A stretch of DNA of 11,593 bases from contig DNDP01000496.1 of assembly GCA_003484235.1 (NCBI GenBank), positions 426-12,018 of the forward strand, given 5' to 3'. The translations under genes and the position numbers were made by a program. Shown piece by piece: positions 1 through 6,115 of the stretch. This DNA comes from Verrucomicrobiales bacterium. Lineage in GTDB: Bacteria; Verrucomicrobiota; Verrucomicrobiia; Limisphaerales; RI-55. The first letter of the stretch is position 1; every line of letters starts with the position of its first letter. The notes beneath the pieces were generated by a model. It worked only from the letters and a program-made list of their open reading frames with translations, ran no database searches and was not told where the DNA came from.

Positions 1-74
1 CCCCGCCGAGCCGCTCCCTCGGCTCCGAGTGAGGCCCACCCGCTTCGGCGCGCCCGCGCGCGATCGGCCCGGCC

Positions 75-90
75 GGCGCCCTACGGCGCC
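75..90 (-). other. GC hairpin spanning the dehydrogenase stop codon
   Basis: Two copies of the self-complementary GGCGCC (75-80 and 85-90) flank a 4-base loop that contains the stop codon of the minus-strand dehydrogenase. A second short hairpin, GCCGAG/CTCGGC, lies at 5-10 and 18-23. Neither is followed by a T-run in the minus direction, so an intrinsic terminator is only a guess. In DNA this rich in GC such stems also arise by chance. Bases 1-80 otherwise show nothing recognisable. Confidence 0.2.
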
Positions 91-899
91 TCGTCGAGAG
101 CCCGGATGGGCGCGCCGTTGAGCTCCGCGAGGATGCCGGGAAGGACCGGCATGTAGCGCTCGGAGTGCCCGAGGATGCGGGCGAGCTCATAGGTCTGGCT
201 GCACGCCTGGGCGATGAACGCGGTCGCCTGCGCGTTCTGCGCCATCCGCGCGTAGAACCGCAGGTCCTTGGCGGCGATGCGAATCGGGCCCTTCAGCTTG
301 CCGTCGTCGCCCTCCAGGACCCACGGCATCACCATCTGGAACATGGCGCTGTTCGCGCCGCCCGCCGAGACGACGTCGTAGAGCTTCTGCAGGTCGACGC
401 CGAGCTTCGCCGCGGTGGCGATCGCCTCGGCGATCACGGCGCTCGTGCCGATCGAGATGAAGTTGTTGACGAGCTTGCAGGTGGTGCCCGAGCCGATCGC
501 CCCCGTCTCGACGATGGTGTCCGCATAGCACTCGAGGAGCGGTCGCACCCGACGGATGACGTCGACGTTCCCGCCGACGTACGTGCTGAGCTTGCCTTCT
601 TCCGCCTCCTTCGGGGTGCGTCCGAGCGGCGCGTCGATCATCTCCACCTCGACCGTCGAGAGATCCGCGGCGATGCGACGCGTGACGTCCGGATCCGCGG
701 TGGTCGAGTCGACGACGACGAGGCCGGGACGTGCCCCCGCCTTCAGGCCGTCCGCTGCGTACACGATCGCCTCGACCTCCACCGAGGACGGCAGGCACAG
801 GAACACGACCTCGCACTCGCGCGCCAGCTCGGCGGCGCACCGCGCCTCGCTCGCGCCGCGCGCGACGAGATCGTCGACCGGCTGCGTGGCTGTCTCGAG
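81..899 (-). CDS. beta-hydroxyacid dehydrogenase (3-hydroxyisobutyrate dehydrogenase/YihU-like), 5' end missing
   Basis: NAD(P)-dependent short-chain hydroxyacid oxidoreductase of the 3-hydroxyisobutyrate / tartronate-semialdehyde / sulfolactaldehyde reductase superfamily. About 272 residues are present, against roughly 290-300 for the family. Counting from the break, the visible parts are: the end of the Rossmann domain (DDLVARGAS at ~10-18, then VVFLCLPSS); the substrate-binding DAPLGRTP segment at ~90-97; the catalytic lysine in SGTTCKLVNNF (K at ~142); and the KDL motif of the C-terminal helical domain. The GxGxxG dinucleotide-binding loop, which should lie in the missing ~27 residues, is absent. 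The open frame continues to 1133, but beyond ~899 it is only the antisense of the TPR gene. GRTP resembles the GRTS sulfonate-binding loop of E. coli YihU, so a sulfolactaldehyde-reductase-like role is possible; the substrate cannot be fixed. GC is higher than in the rest of the window. The family call is firm and the gene is certainly incomplete. Confidence 0.85.
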   Translation of the reverse strand, partial: LETATQPVDDLVARGASEARCAAELARECEVVFLCLPSSVEVEAIVYAADGLKAGARPGLVVVDSTTADPDVTRRIAADLSTVEVEMIDAPLGRTPKEAEEGKLSTYVGGNVDVIRRVRPLLECYADTIVETGAIGSGTTCKLVNNFISIGTSAVIAEAIATAAKLGVDLQKLYDVVSAGGANSAMFQMVMPWVLEGDDGKLKGPIRIAAKDLRFYARMAQNAQATAFIAQACSQTYELARILGHSERYMPVLPGILAELNGAPIRALDEAP

Positions 900-905
900 A
901 AATCC
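885..905. other. probable chimeric junction between two unrelated sequences
   Basis: Dehydrogenase homology on the minus strand stops at about this point going right, with its first ~27 residues missing. TPR homology on the plus strand starts at about the same point with its signal peptide and N-terminus missing. Two divergent genes that both lose their 5' ends at one place, with a step down in GC across it, are what an assembly chimera or a deletion/inversion breakpoint leaves. The exact base cannot be set from one sequence; the range is where each reading stops looking like its family. No repeat or insertion-sequence end is visible here. Confidence 0.65.
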
Positions 906-1937
906 GCCGCCCTCGGGCTTCAGGGACCGCTCCGCCGTCAGAAGCTGGCCGATGGCTTCGCGTTGATCGGCGAAACGGACAAGGCAGTCGCGTTGTTCCT
1001 CGAGCTTTTGGAGGAGAGTGAGGACAATCCCCGGCTGCGAGACCTGATCCGCCAAAAACTTCTCGCGCTCTACATCACCAATCAGGACGCCGACGGGGCA
1101 CTGAAACAGATCGAGTCGATTGTCGGCACCCATCCGGACAATCCACAGGCGAACTTCCTCCTCGCCACCGTTGCCTACGAGAAAAACGACCTGCCCAAGG
1201 CGATCACCTATTTCCGCAAGACGATCGAGCTGAAGCCCGACTACGAACAGGCCTACTACTCACTCGCCGGCGCGTTGATCAATTCCGGGAACGATGCGGA
1301 GGCCATCGAGCTCTTGAAGACGACCCGGGAGAAATGGCCGGACAGCTTTGTGGCTCAGTATTACTCAGGCATCGTCTTCAGCCGGGCACAAAGACATGAA
1401 GAGGCCCTCAAGCACTTCAAGTTTGCCGAGCAGATCGCCAGCAACAATGCGCCGGGCCGGCTCGATTTCAATTTCTACTTCCAGATGGGCGCACAGCTGG
1501 AGCGCAACGGCCTGTACGAGGAGGCCGCCAAATCGTTCAAACGCTGCCTGGACCTGAAGCAGGACCACGCGCAGGCCCTGAATTACCTCGGCTACATGTG
1601 GGCCGACCTCGGAATCCACCTTGAGGAAGCCAGAAAGTTGATCCAAAAGGCGGTGGACCTCGAGCCCATGAACCCAGCGTTTCTGGACAGTCTTGCGTGG
1701 GTTCTCTACCGGCTCGATCAGCCCAATCTGGCGCTCACCTACATGGAGGAGGCGATGAAGCACCAGGAAGAGCCCGATGCCACGCTGTTTGATCATCTGG
1801 GGGACATTCATTTCGCGATCGGCAACCAGGAAGAGGCGATGAAAGCCTGGAGGCGTTCGTTCGAGATCGAGGCCAACCCGAAGGTGCAGAAGAAGCTGGA
1901 CGGCGAGGCGCCCATCCCGGCAAAACCAACCACATGA
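900..1937 (+). CDS. tetratricopeptide-repeat protein, 5' end missing
   Basis: About 345 residues are present and nearly all of them form TPR helices. I count about nine repeats with the usual small/large residue pattern (e.g. ANFLLATVAYEKNDLPKAI, NYLGYMWADLG, LDSLAWVLYRL, FDHLGDIHFAIGN), followed by a short proline-rich tail. Such solenoids act as protein-interaction scaffolds; bacterial members with this repeat spacing are often exported or lipid-anchored, but the N-terminus that would show a signal is lost. The frame is open back to 165, but everything before ~900 is the antisense of the dehydrogenase gene and is rich in Arg/Asp as shadows are, so no start codon is assigned. The stop overlaps the start of the DUF2203 gene by 4 bases (ATGA), indicating translational coupling. 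The particular partner or process is unknown. Confidence 0.82.
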   Translation, partial: KSAALGLQGPLRRQKLADGFALIGETDKAVALFLELLEESEDNPRLRDLIRQKLLALYITNQDADGALKQIESIVGTHPDNPQANFLLATVAYEKNDLPKAITYFRKTIELKPDYEQAYYSLAGALINSGNDAEAIELLKTTREKWPDSFVAQYYSGIVFSRAQRHEEALKHFKFAEQIASNNAPGRLDFNFYFQMGAQLERNGLYEEAAKSFKRCLDLKQDHAQALNYLGYMWADLGIHLEEARKLIQKAVDLEPMNPAFLDSLAWVLYRLDQPNLALTYMEEAMKHQEEPDATLFDHLGDIHFAIGNQEEAMKAWRRSFEIEANPKVQKKLDGEAPIPAKPTT

Positions 1938-2323
1938 GCCATCAGTTCGCCCACCATTACACCCGGGATCAGGCCCGCGCGCTCCTGCCCCAGCTGAGGA
2001 CGTGGCTGGCTGAAATTCAGTCTCTCCGGGCCGAACTGGCCAAGTACGGGCAGCGTCTCGATTCCCTCATGTCGGCCGGAGACGATGCCGGGGGCGTCTC
2101 CGTGAATGCCAACGCCCGCGCAGTCGCCCGGCTGCACCTGCTCAGCAAGGAGTTTTCGTCGCGGGATATCTTCATCAAGGATCCCGACCGGGGTCTCGTC
2201 GATTTCCCCGCGATCATCGGCGGACGGGAAGTCTTCCTCTGCTGGGAACTGGACGAGGAGGACGTGGAGTTCTGGCACGACATCGATGCCGGATTTGCCG
2301 GCCGCGAGCGATTGGCGTCCTGA
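1934..2323 (+). CDS. DUF2203 family protein
   Basis: A 129-residue soluble protein matching DUF2203 along its whole length. It has an N-terminal helical part starting YTRDQARALLPQLRTWL with a predicted coiled stretch (~18-50), a middle helix ending LLSKEFSSRDI, and the family hallmark at the C-terminus: KDPDRGLVDFPA, then VFLCWELDEEDVEFWHD and a terminal AGFAGR. The conserved Asp, Trp and His residues of that block are all present. Its biochemical role is not known. The ATG overlaps the TPR stop codon (ATGA) and has no clear Shine-Dalgarno, so it is probably translated by coupling. No signal peptide or membrane segment is seen. The family assignment is made from motif memory and is strong. 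Confidence 0.88.
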   Translation: MSHQFAHHYTRDQARALLPQLRTWLAEIQSLRAELAKYGQRLDSLMSAGDDAGGVSVNANARAVARLHLLSKEFSSRDIFIKDPDRGLVDFPAIIGGREVFLCWELDEEDVEFWHDIDAGFAGRERLAS

Positions 2324-2584
2324 CCCTCACCGCGCGACCAGCTCATCTTGGATTCTCCCGCCGGCCGGTGTCCGGATTTCAAGGACATGTCTGTCTCACC
2401 CTGGCGCTGTCCCACTATCCGGCTCCGGTTTGCCTCCGCCTGACCCGTCCGGGAGGAGCGTGGGATTTCTGGCAAGACCTGCGTCTGGGATCAACTGACG
2501 CGGAGTTCGCACACCTGCAAATACCGTTCGCATCCCTGCATCCGGCCTGAACAATGCCGAAGAATAGCTTTCAAAATTGGCATT

Positions 2585-2602
2585 GGCCCCGCTTAGGGGG
2601 CC
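2585..2602 (+). promoter_or_regulatory. GC-rich hairpin covering the ribosome binding site of the FecR-like gene
   Basis: GGCCCC (2585-2590) pairs perfectly with GGGGCC (2597-2602) around a 6-base loop. The right arm contains the G-run (2596-2600) that would be the Shine-Dalgarno, 5 bases before the ATG at 2606. The six G-C pairs could hold the ribosome site closed. A second inverted repeat, CAATGCC (2552-2558) and GGCATTG (2579-2585), lies just upstream and shares base 2585 with the hairpin, so the two stems would compete. The rest of 2324-2584 holds no convincing gene or promoter. That the hairpin regulates anything is inference. Confidence 0.35.
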
Positions 2603-2605
2603 TCA

Positions 2606-3010
2606 ATGAACCGTCGGTTAATCAAGTTTTGTGGCTTTGCCCTGGTTGCCTGGGGGCTCTTTTCGTTCCAACCGGGTGCCGGTGCCGAATCGCTGAACGT
2701 CCCAGGCACGCCCGATTCAAGCGTCCGCATTCTCTCGCTTTCGGGTACCTTGATTGATGGCGAAGGCCGCCCGCTCACCATCGGGAGCGCCGTCCGGCCC
2801 GGAGACTCCGTAAGGACAGCCAACGGCGAGGTCGCCCGGTTCGTGCTCGGTCTGGGCTCCAGTTCAAGCAGCGTCATCCGGATTGCCGAAGGCAGCGAAG
2901 TCGAATTCGTCAACTTTTCCCCATCCACCGAGTCGGAGTACCCTCTCCTCGACACGGTGATTTCCCTGCGCAACGACCGCCTTCGTTCTCCCTCGAAGCG
3001 GATCTTCTGA
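2606..3010 (+). CDS. small exported protein with FecR-like domain, possibly C-terminally truncated
   Basis: A 134-residue protein with a clear signal peptide: MNRR, then a hydrophobic core to about residue 21, and a likely cleavage after AGA at ~27. Residues ~42-102 resemble the FecR-type periplasmic domain: VRPGDSVRTANGEVARFVL followed by IRIAEGSEVEF, which parallels the usual 'GDxVxTGxxSxVxL...RLxxxSxxxF' pattern. FecR domains occur in periplasmic regulators and in many exported proteins of unknown function in this phylum. Related proteins normally continue well past the point where this one stops (ISLRNDRLRSPSKRIF), so the tail may have been lost. There is no cell-surface signalling partner next to it in the same direction. 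It runs convergently into the potassium channel gene with only 8 bases between. The coding call is good, the domain call moderate. Confidence 0.68.
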   Translation: MNRRLIKFCGFALVAWGLFSFQPGAGAESLNVPGTPDSSVRILSLSGTLIDGEGRPLTIGSAVRPGDSVRTANGEVARFVLGLGSSSSSVIRIAEGSEVEFVNFSPSTESEYPLLDTVISLRNDRLRSPSKRIF

Positions 3011-3018
3011 TTGCCCGA

Positions 3019-3918
3019 CTAGCCCTTCCCGGCCAGTTCCAATGGCGCGCCGCACTGCCGGCAAAAATGGGCGTCGGCCTCGTGATCCTTCATCCCGCAG
3101 GCCTGACAGATCGCACGGGGCAGGCGACGCCGAGACGCCTCGTGCAGTTCGACGGAAACAATCCCGGTCGGTACCGCGATGATTCCGTAGCCGAGTATCA
3201 TGACAATCGAGGCGAGAAACTGCCCCAGCGGTGACTGCGGCGTGACGTCTCCATACCCCACGGTCGTCAGGGTTACGATCGCCCAATAGACACTACGCGG
3301 AATGCTGGTAAATCCCGACGCTTCACCCTCGACAATGTACATCGTCGCGCCAATGACCATCACCAGCGTTACAACGGAAAAAAGAAAGACCGAGATCTTC
3401 ACCCGGCTGGCGCGCAGTGCCCTGATCAGAACCTGCGACTCGCTCAGGTAGCGGGCCAGCTTGAACACCCGGAACACGCGCAGGAGCCGCAGGACGCGGA
3501 TGATCATCAGGTAGTGGGTGCCGCTCAGCAGCAGGTTCACGTACGTTGGAAGGATCGCCAGCAGATCGACGACCCCGAAAAAGCTCCGTGAGTAGCGCAG
3601 CGGGCGAGGCACGCACATCAACCGCAGGATGTACTCGATCGTGAACAGGATGGTGAAGGCCCACTCCGCCCTGTAGAGAGCCACGTGATGTCGTTCACGG
3701 ATCTCAGCCACGCTCTCAAGCATCACCACAATCACGCTCAGTACGATGGCGACGAAGAGACCCACGTCGAACGCCTTGCCGGCCGGCGTATCCGAACCGA
3801 AAATGACCACGTAGAGTCGCAGCCGCCAGCCCTTCAGAGCCGCAACCTCCTCCGGGCGCCCAGCGTTGGCGCCCGTCCGGGCGTTGGAAGACTGGTTCTT
3901 GGAGGGATTTTTCATCAT
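3019..3918 (-). CDS. voltage-gated-type potassium channel with C-terminal zinc ribbon
   Basis: A 299-residue inner-membrane channel subunit of the six-TM Kv type, expected to act as a tetramer. Visible in order: a hydrophilic N-terminus (1-45); S1 ~50-70; S2 ~85-103; S3 ~112-130; the S4 voltage sensor ~138-157 with basic residues at every third position (R141, R144, R147, R150, K153, R156); S5 ~174-195; pore helix and selectivity filter TTVGYGDVTP (TVGYGD at 219-224); and S6 ~231-257. The cytoplasmic tail carries a zinc-ribbon-like CQAC...CRQC (C271, C274, C286, C289) in place of an RCK or cyclic-nucleotide domain. The first ATG overlaps the antiporter stop codon (ATGA), so it is the second gene of a coupled operon. 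A second ATG follows directly. The full S4 charge ladder suggests real voltage gating; a zinc role for the tail is inference. Confidence 0.93.
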   Translation of the reverse strand: MMKNPSKNQSSNARTGANAGRPEEVAALKGWRLRLYVVIFGSDTPAGKAFDVGLFVAIVLSVIVVMLESVAEIRERHHVALYRAEWAFTILFTIEYILRLMCVPRPLRYSRSFFGVVDLLAILPTYVNLLLSGTHYLMIIRVLRLLRVFRVFKLARYLSESQVLIRALRASRVKISVFLFSVVTLVMVIGATMYIVEGEASGFTSIPRSVYWAIVTLTTVGYGDVTPQSPLGQFLASIVMILGYGIIAVPTGIVSVELHEASRRRLPRAICQACGMKDHEADAHFCRQCGAPLELAGKG

Positions 3919-5933
3919 TCGAGCAGCTTGCGCGCGCCTTCGAGCTGCGCGGGACCTCCCAGCACGAGCAGCTCATCGCCCTCCAACAGGGTGGTTGCAG
4001 GCGGAGGATTTACCAGCGACTTCCCCTCACGCTTGAGCGCCACGATGCTGGCACCTGTCCTGGCACGCAGTTCGGTCTGCAGAATGGTTTTCCCCAGGCC
4101 GACCGCCTGACCGTTCAGATGGACCGACATGAGCTCCACGTCGTCCGGCAGGCCAGGCAGGGCGCGCAGATGTTCGTGCTGGGGATGGGGGGCCTCGCGC
4201 GCGAGGGTCTCCCGGATGGCCACCTGGGCCCGGGAATAGATCCGGATGAAGAAGGTCTTCAGCAGCACGGCCACCACCAGGGCGAGCAGGCCCAACACGA
4301 ACAGCAGCTTTGTCGGAGGCAACAGCGCCGAGCTGAAGAGGAGGATGAACAGGCCGATCACGATGATCCCGGTGAACAGGATGGTGTTGGACACCATCGC
4401 CCGCATGGCGACCCGCTGCCGCTCCGCCTGGAAGCGGACGGTCAGTTCCGAGATCATCATGCTCATCGCCTGCAGCTTCCGCAGCGTCGCGATCAGGATC
4501 GGCAGGCTGAGGAGCATGGCCGCCACCCACAACACGGCGTTCTTGCCACCCGACCATGCGGGCAACTCGAGGAGCCAGTCCACCTCCCGGCCGCTGAAGA
4601 AGATTGCGAGCAGGAATATGCCCGCCACCAGCGTGATGTTGATCGTCATCTGCAGGATCATGGTCCGGATCAGGCGGCTGGGAACGCTTCTCCTGCGGGT
4701 GGCCCGCAGCTGTGCGATCCAGGCCGTATAGTCGTCCTGATAATTCATCAACAGCTGTGGCGCCAGCCGGTGGTAAAGCTGAATGACGGGTCCGGAGTGC
4801 CGGATCAGGTAGGGCGTCATCATGGAGGTCAGCGCCGAGACGGCGACGGCGATGGGATAGAGAAAATGACTGGTGACATTCAGCGACACCCCCAGCGCCG
4901 CGATGATGAAGGAGAATTCGCCGATCTGCGAGAGCCCCAGGCCCGACTGAATCGCCACCCGCCGGTCGTAGCCCGCCACGAAGCAGCCGAAGGAGCACGC
5001 GGTAATCTTGCCGAACACCACCGCCGCCGTGATGACCAGAATTGGCACGGCAAATTCGACCAGCAGTTTGGGCTCGATCAGCAGGCCGATCGCCACAAAG
5101 AACACCGCGCTGAACATGTCACGCAGCGGCACCGTCAGCCGGTCGATCTTGTGTATCTCGTCGGACTCCGCGATCACGGCGCCGATGATGAAGGCGCCCA
5201 GCGCCACGCTGAACTTCAGCTCCACGGCGAGCATGGCCATTCCAAACAGCAGCCCCAGAGCGGCAATCAGCAGCGTTTCATCGTTCCGGAAGCGCGAAAT
5301 CATCCGCAGGAGCCGGGGCACCACCAGCAGCCCCACCACCACCGCCATGACGAGGAAAACCGAAAGCCGCAGGATGATCTCCATGATTCCCGACCACTGG
5401 AACCCGTCGCCGATGCCCACACCGGACAACGACGCGATCAGCAGGATGGCGATGATGTCCTCGGCGATCAGAATGCCGAAGATGACGCCGGCGAACTCCT
5501 CGTTGGACTTCTTCATCTCCGCGAGCGTCTTGCTGATGATCGTCGTCGAGGAAATCATCATGATCCCGCCCAGATAGACGCAGTCCATGGTCGTCCAGCC
5601 GAACCACTGACCGATCTGGTACCCAAGCAGGAACATGAGGGCCGTCTCGAGCGGCGCCACGATGAAGGCGGTGATGCCGATCTTGCGGATCTTGCGGAAA
5701 TTGAATTCCAGCCCAAGGGCGAACAGCAGGAACACCACGCCCAGCTCGGCCAGCGTGTGGATGCTCTCTTCGCTGGTGATGAGCGGCTTCGGCAGCAGAT
5801 GAGGACCGATGATCAAGCCGGCAAGGATGTAGCCGAGCACCACGGGCTGGTGCAGTTTGCGGAAGAGCACCGTCACCACTCCTGCCACGATCATCACCAC
5901 CGCCAGATCGTGGAGAAACTCAACGCCGTGCAA
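3915..5933 (-). CDS. CPA2-family monovalent cation:proton antiporter (Kef-type) with RCK_C domain
   Basis: A 672-residue inner-membrane protein. Residues ~1-385 form the CPA2 antiporter core with about 12 membrane segments, including FRKLHQPVVLGYILAGLIIGP near the start, the ion-site AEDI (E158-D159), and LGLSQIGEFSFI (~333-343), the family's GEFSF motif. After a basic cytoplasmic loop (~400-422) come about four extra hydrophobic segments (~428-447, 465-482, 514-535, 542-561). The C-terminus (~597-672) is an RCK_C/TrkA-C fold ending EGDELLVLGGPAQLEGARKLLE-like; no RCK_N nucleotide-binding domain is present, unlike KefB/KefC. It probably exports K+ or Na+ against protons, gated by a ligand bound at RCK_C. 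The start is TTG at 5933-5931, chosen because AAGGAGG lies 6 bases before it and the protein then begins right at the first helix. The stop overlaps the channel start. Confidence 0.93.
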   Translation of the reverse strand: MHGVEFLHDLAVVMIVAGVVTVLFRKLHQPVVLGYILAGLIIGPHLLPKPLITSEESIHTLAELGVVFLLFALGLEFNFRKIRKIGITAFIVAPLETALMFLLGYQIGQWFGWTTMDCVYLGGIMMISSTTIISKTLAEMKKSNEEFAGVIFGILIAEDIIAILLIASLSGVGIGDGFQWSGIMEIILRLSVFLVMAVVVGLLVVPRLLRMISRFRNDETLLIAALGLLFGMAMLAVELKFSVALGAFIIGAVIAESDEIHKIDRLTVPLRDMFSAVFFVAIGLLIEPKLLVEFAVPILVITAAVVFGKITACSFGCFVAGYDRRVAIQSGLGLSQIGEFSFIIAALGVSLNVTSHFLYPIAVAVSALTSMMTPYLIRHSGPVIQLYHRLAPQLLMNYQDDYTAWIAQLRATRRRSVPSRLIRTMILQMTINITLVAGIFLLAIFFSGREVDWLLELPAWSGGKNAVLWVAAMLLSLPILIATLRKLQAMSMMISELTVRFQAERQRVAMRAMVSNTILFTGIIVIGLFILLFSSALLPPTKLLFVLGLLALVVAVLLKTFFIRIYSRAQVAIRETLAREAPHPQHEHLRALPGLPDDVELMSVHLNGQAVGLGKTILQTELRARTGASIVALKREGKSLVNPPPATTLLEGDELLVLGGPAQLEGARKLLE

Positions 5934-5939
5934 GCGCCG

Positions 5940-5946
5940 CCTCCTT
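5940..5946 (-). promoter_or_regulatory. strong Shine-Dalgarno for the antiporter TTG start
   Basis: On the minus strand the bases read AAGGAGG, a near-perfect anti-16S match, 6 bases before the TTG at 5933-5931. It decides the start: the next in-frame ATG (MIVAG) would cut into the first membrane helix. A strong site combined with a weak start codon is an ordinary way to set moderate translation. Confidence 0.75.
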
Positions 5947-6056
5947 TCCGGTGGGCCCGCGGTATCCGGATCGCTTCAGACTTGTTCGCATGCCTTGTTG
6001 ACATCCTGCCGGATATTTTCCCCGCGAAACAGTAGAAAGCGGTCCGGCCAAAGGAA

Positions 6057-6086
6057 TTGAATTCATCGGTGGCCGGCGTTTATGCT
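6057..6086 (+). promoter_or_regulatory. candidate sigma70-type promoter for the VCBS-repeat gene
   Basis: TTGAAT (6057-6062) and TATGCT (6081-6086) are separated by 18 bases; each matches four of six consensus positions. A start of transcription near 6093 would leave a leader of ~23 bases before the ATG at 6116. An odd palindrome GAATT-G-AATTC (6054-6064 region) overlaps the -35 and could be an operator. The region is the divergent intergenic space shared with the antiporter; I could not find an equally good promoter on the minus strand. Confidence 0.35.
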
Positions 6087-6115
6087 CGGCACAGCCACCA
6101 ACCGCCCGCTGAACC

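Noticed and set aside
165..899. N-terminal extension of the TPR frame into the dehydrogenase region
   Set aside because: It is Arg/Asp-rich antisense of the dehydrogenase and has no TPR pattern; the open frame is an accident of the junction.
2368..2550. A 60-residue frame with a GTG start between the DUF2203 and FecR-like genes
   Set aside because: No Shine-Dalgarno, no recognisable family and no support from context; treated as non-coding.
5990..6010. TTGACA at about 5997 as a -35 box on the plus strand
   Set aside because: No acceptable -10 lies 16-18 bases downstream; the only AT-rich stretch is 10 bases away.
4119..6035. A 638-residue open frame on the plus strand opposite the antiporter
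   Set aside because: It is the exact antisense of a well-conserved membrane protein gene and is dominated by His, Gln, Asp and Arg, the composition produced when hydrophobic codons are read backwards in GC-rich DNA.
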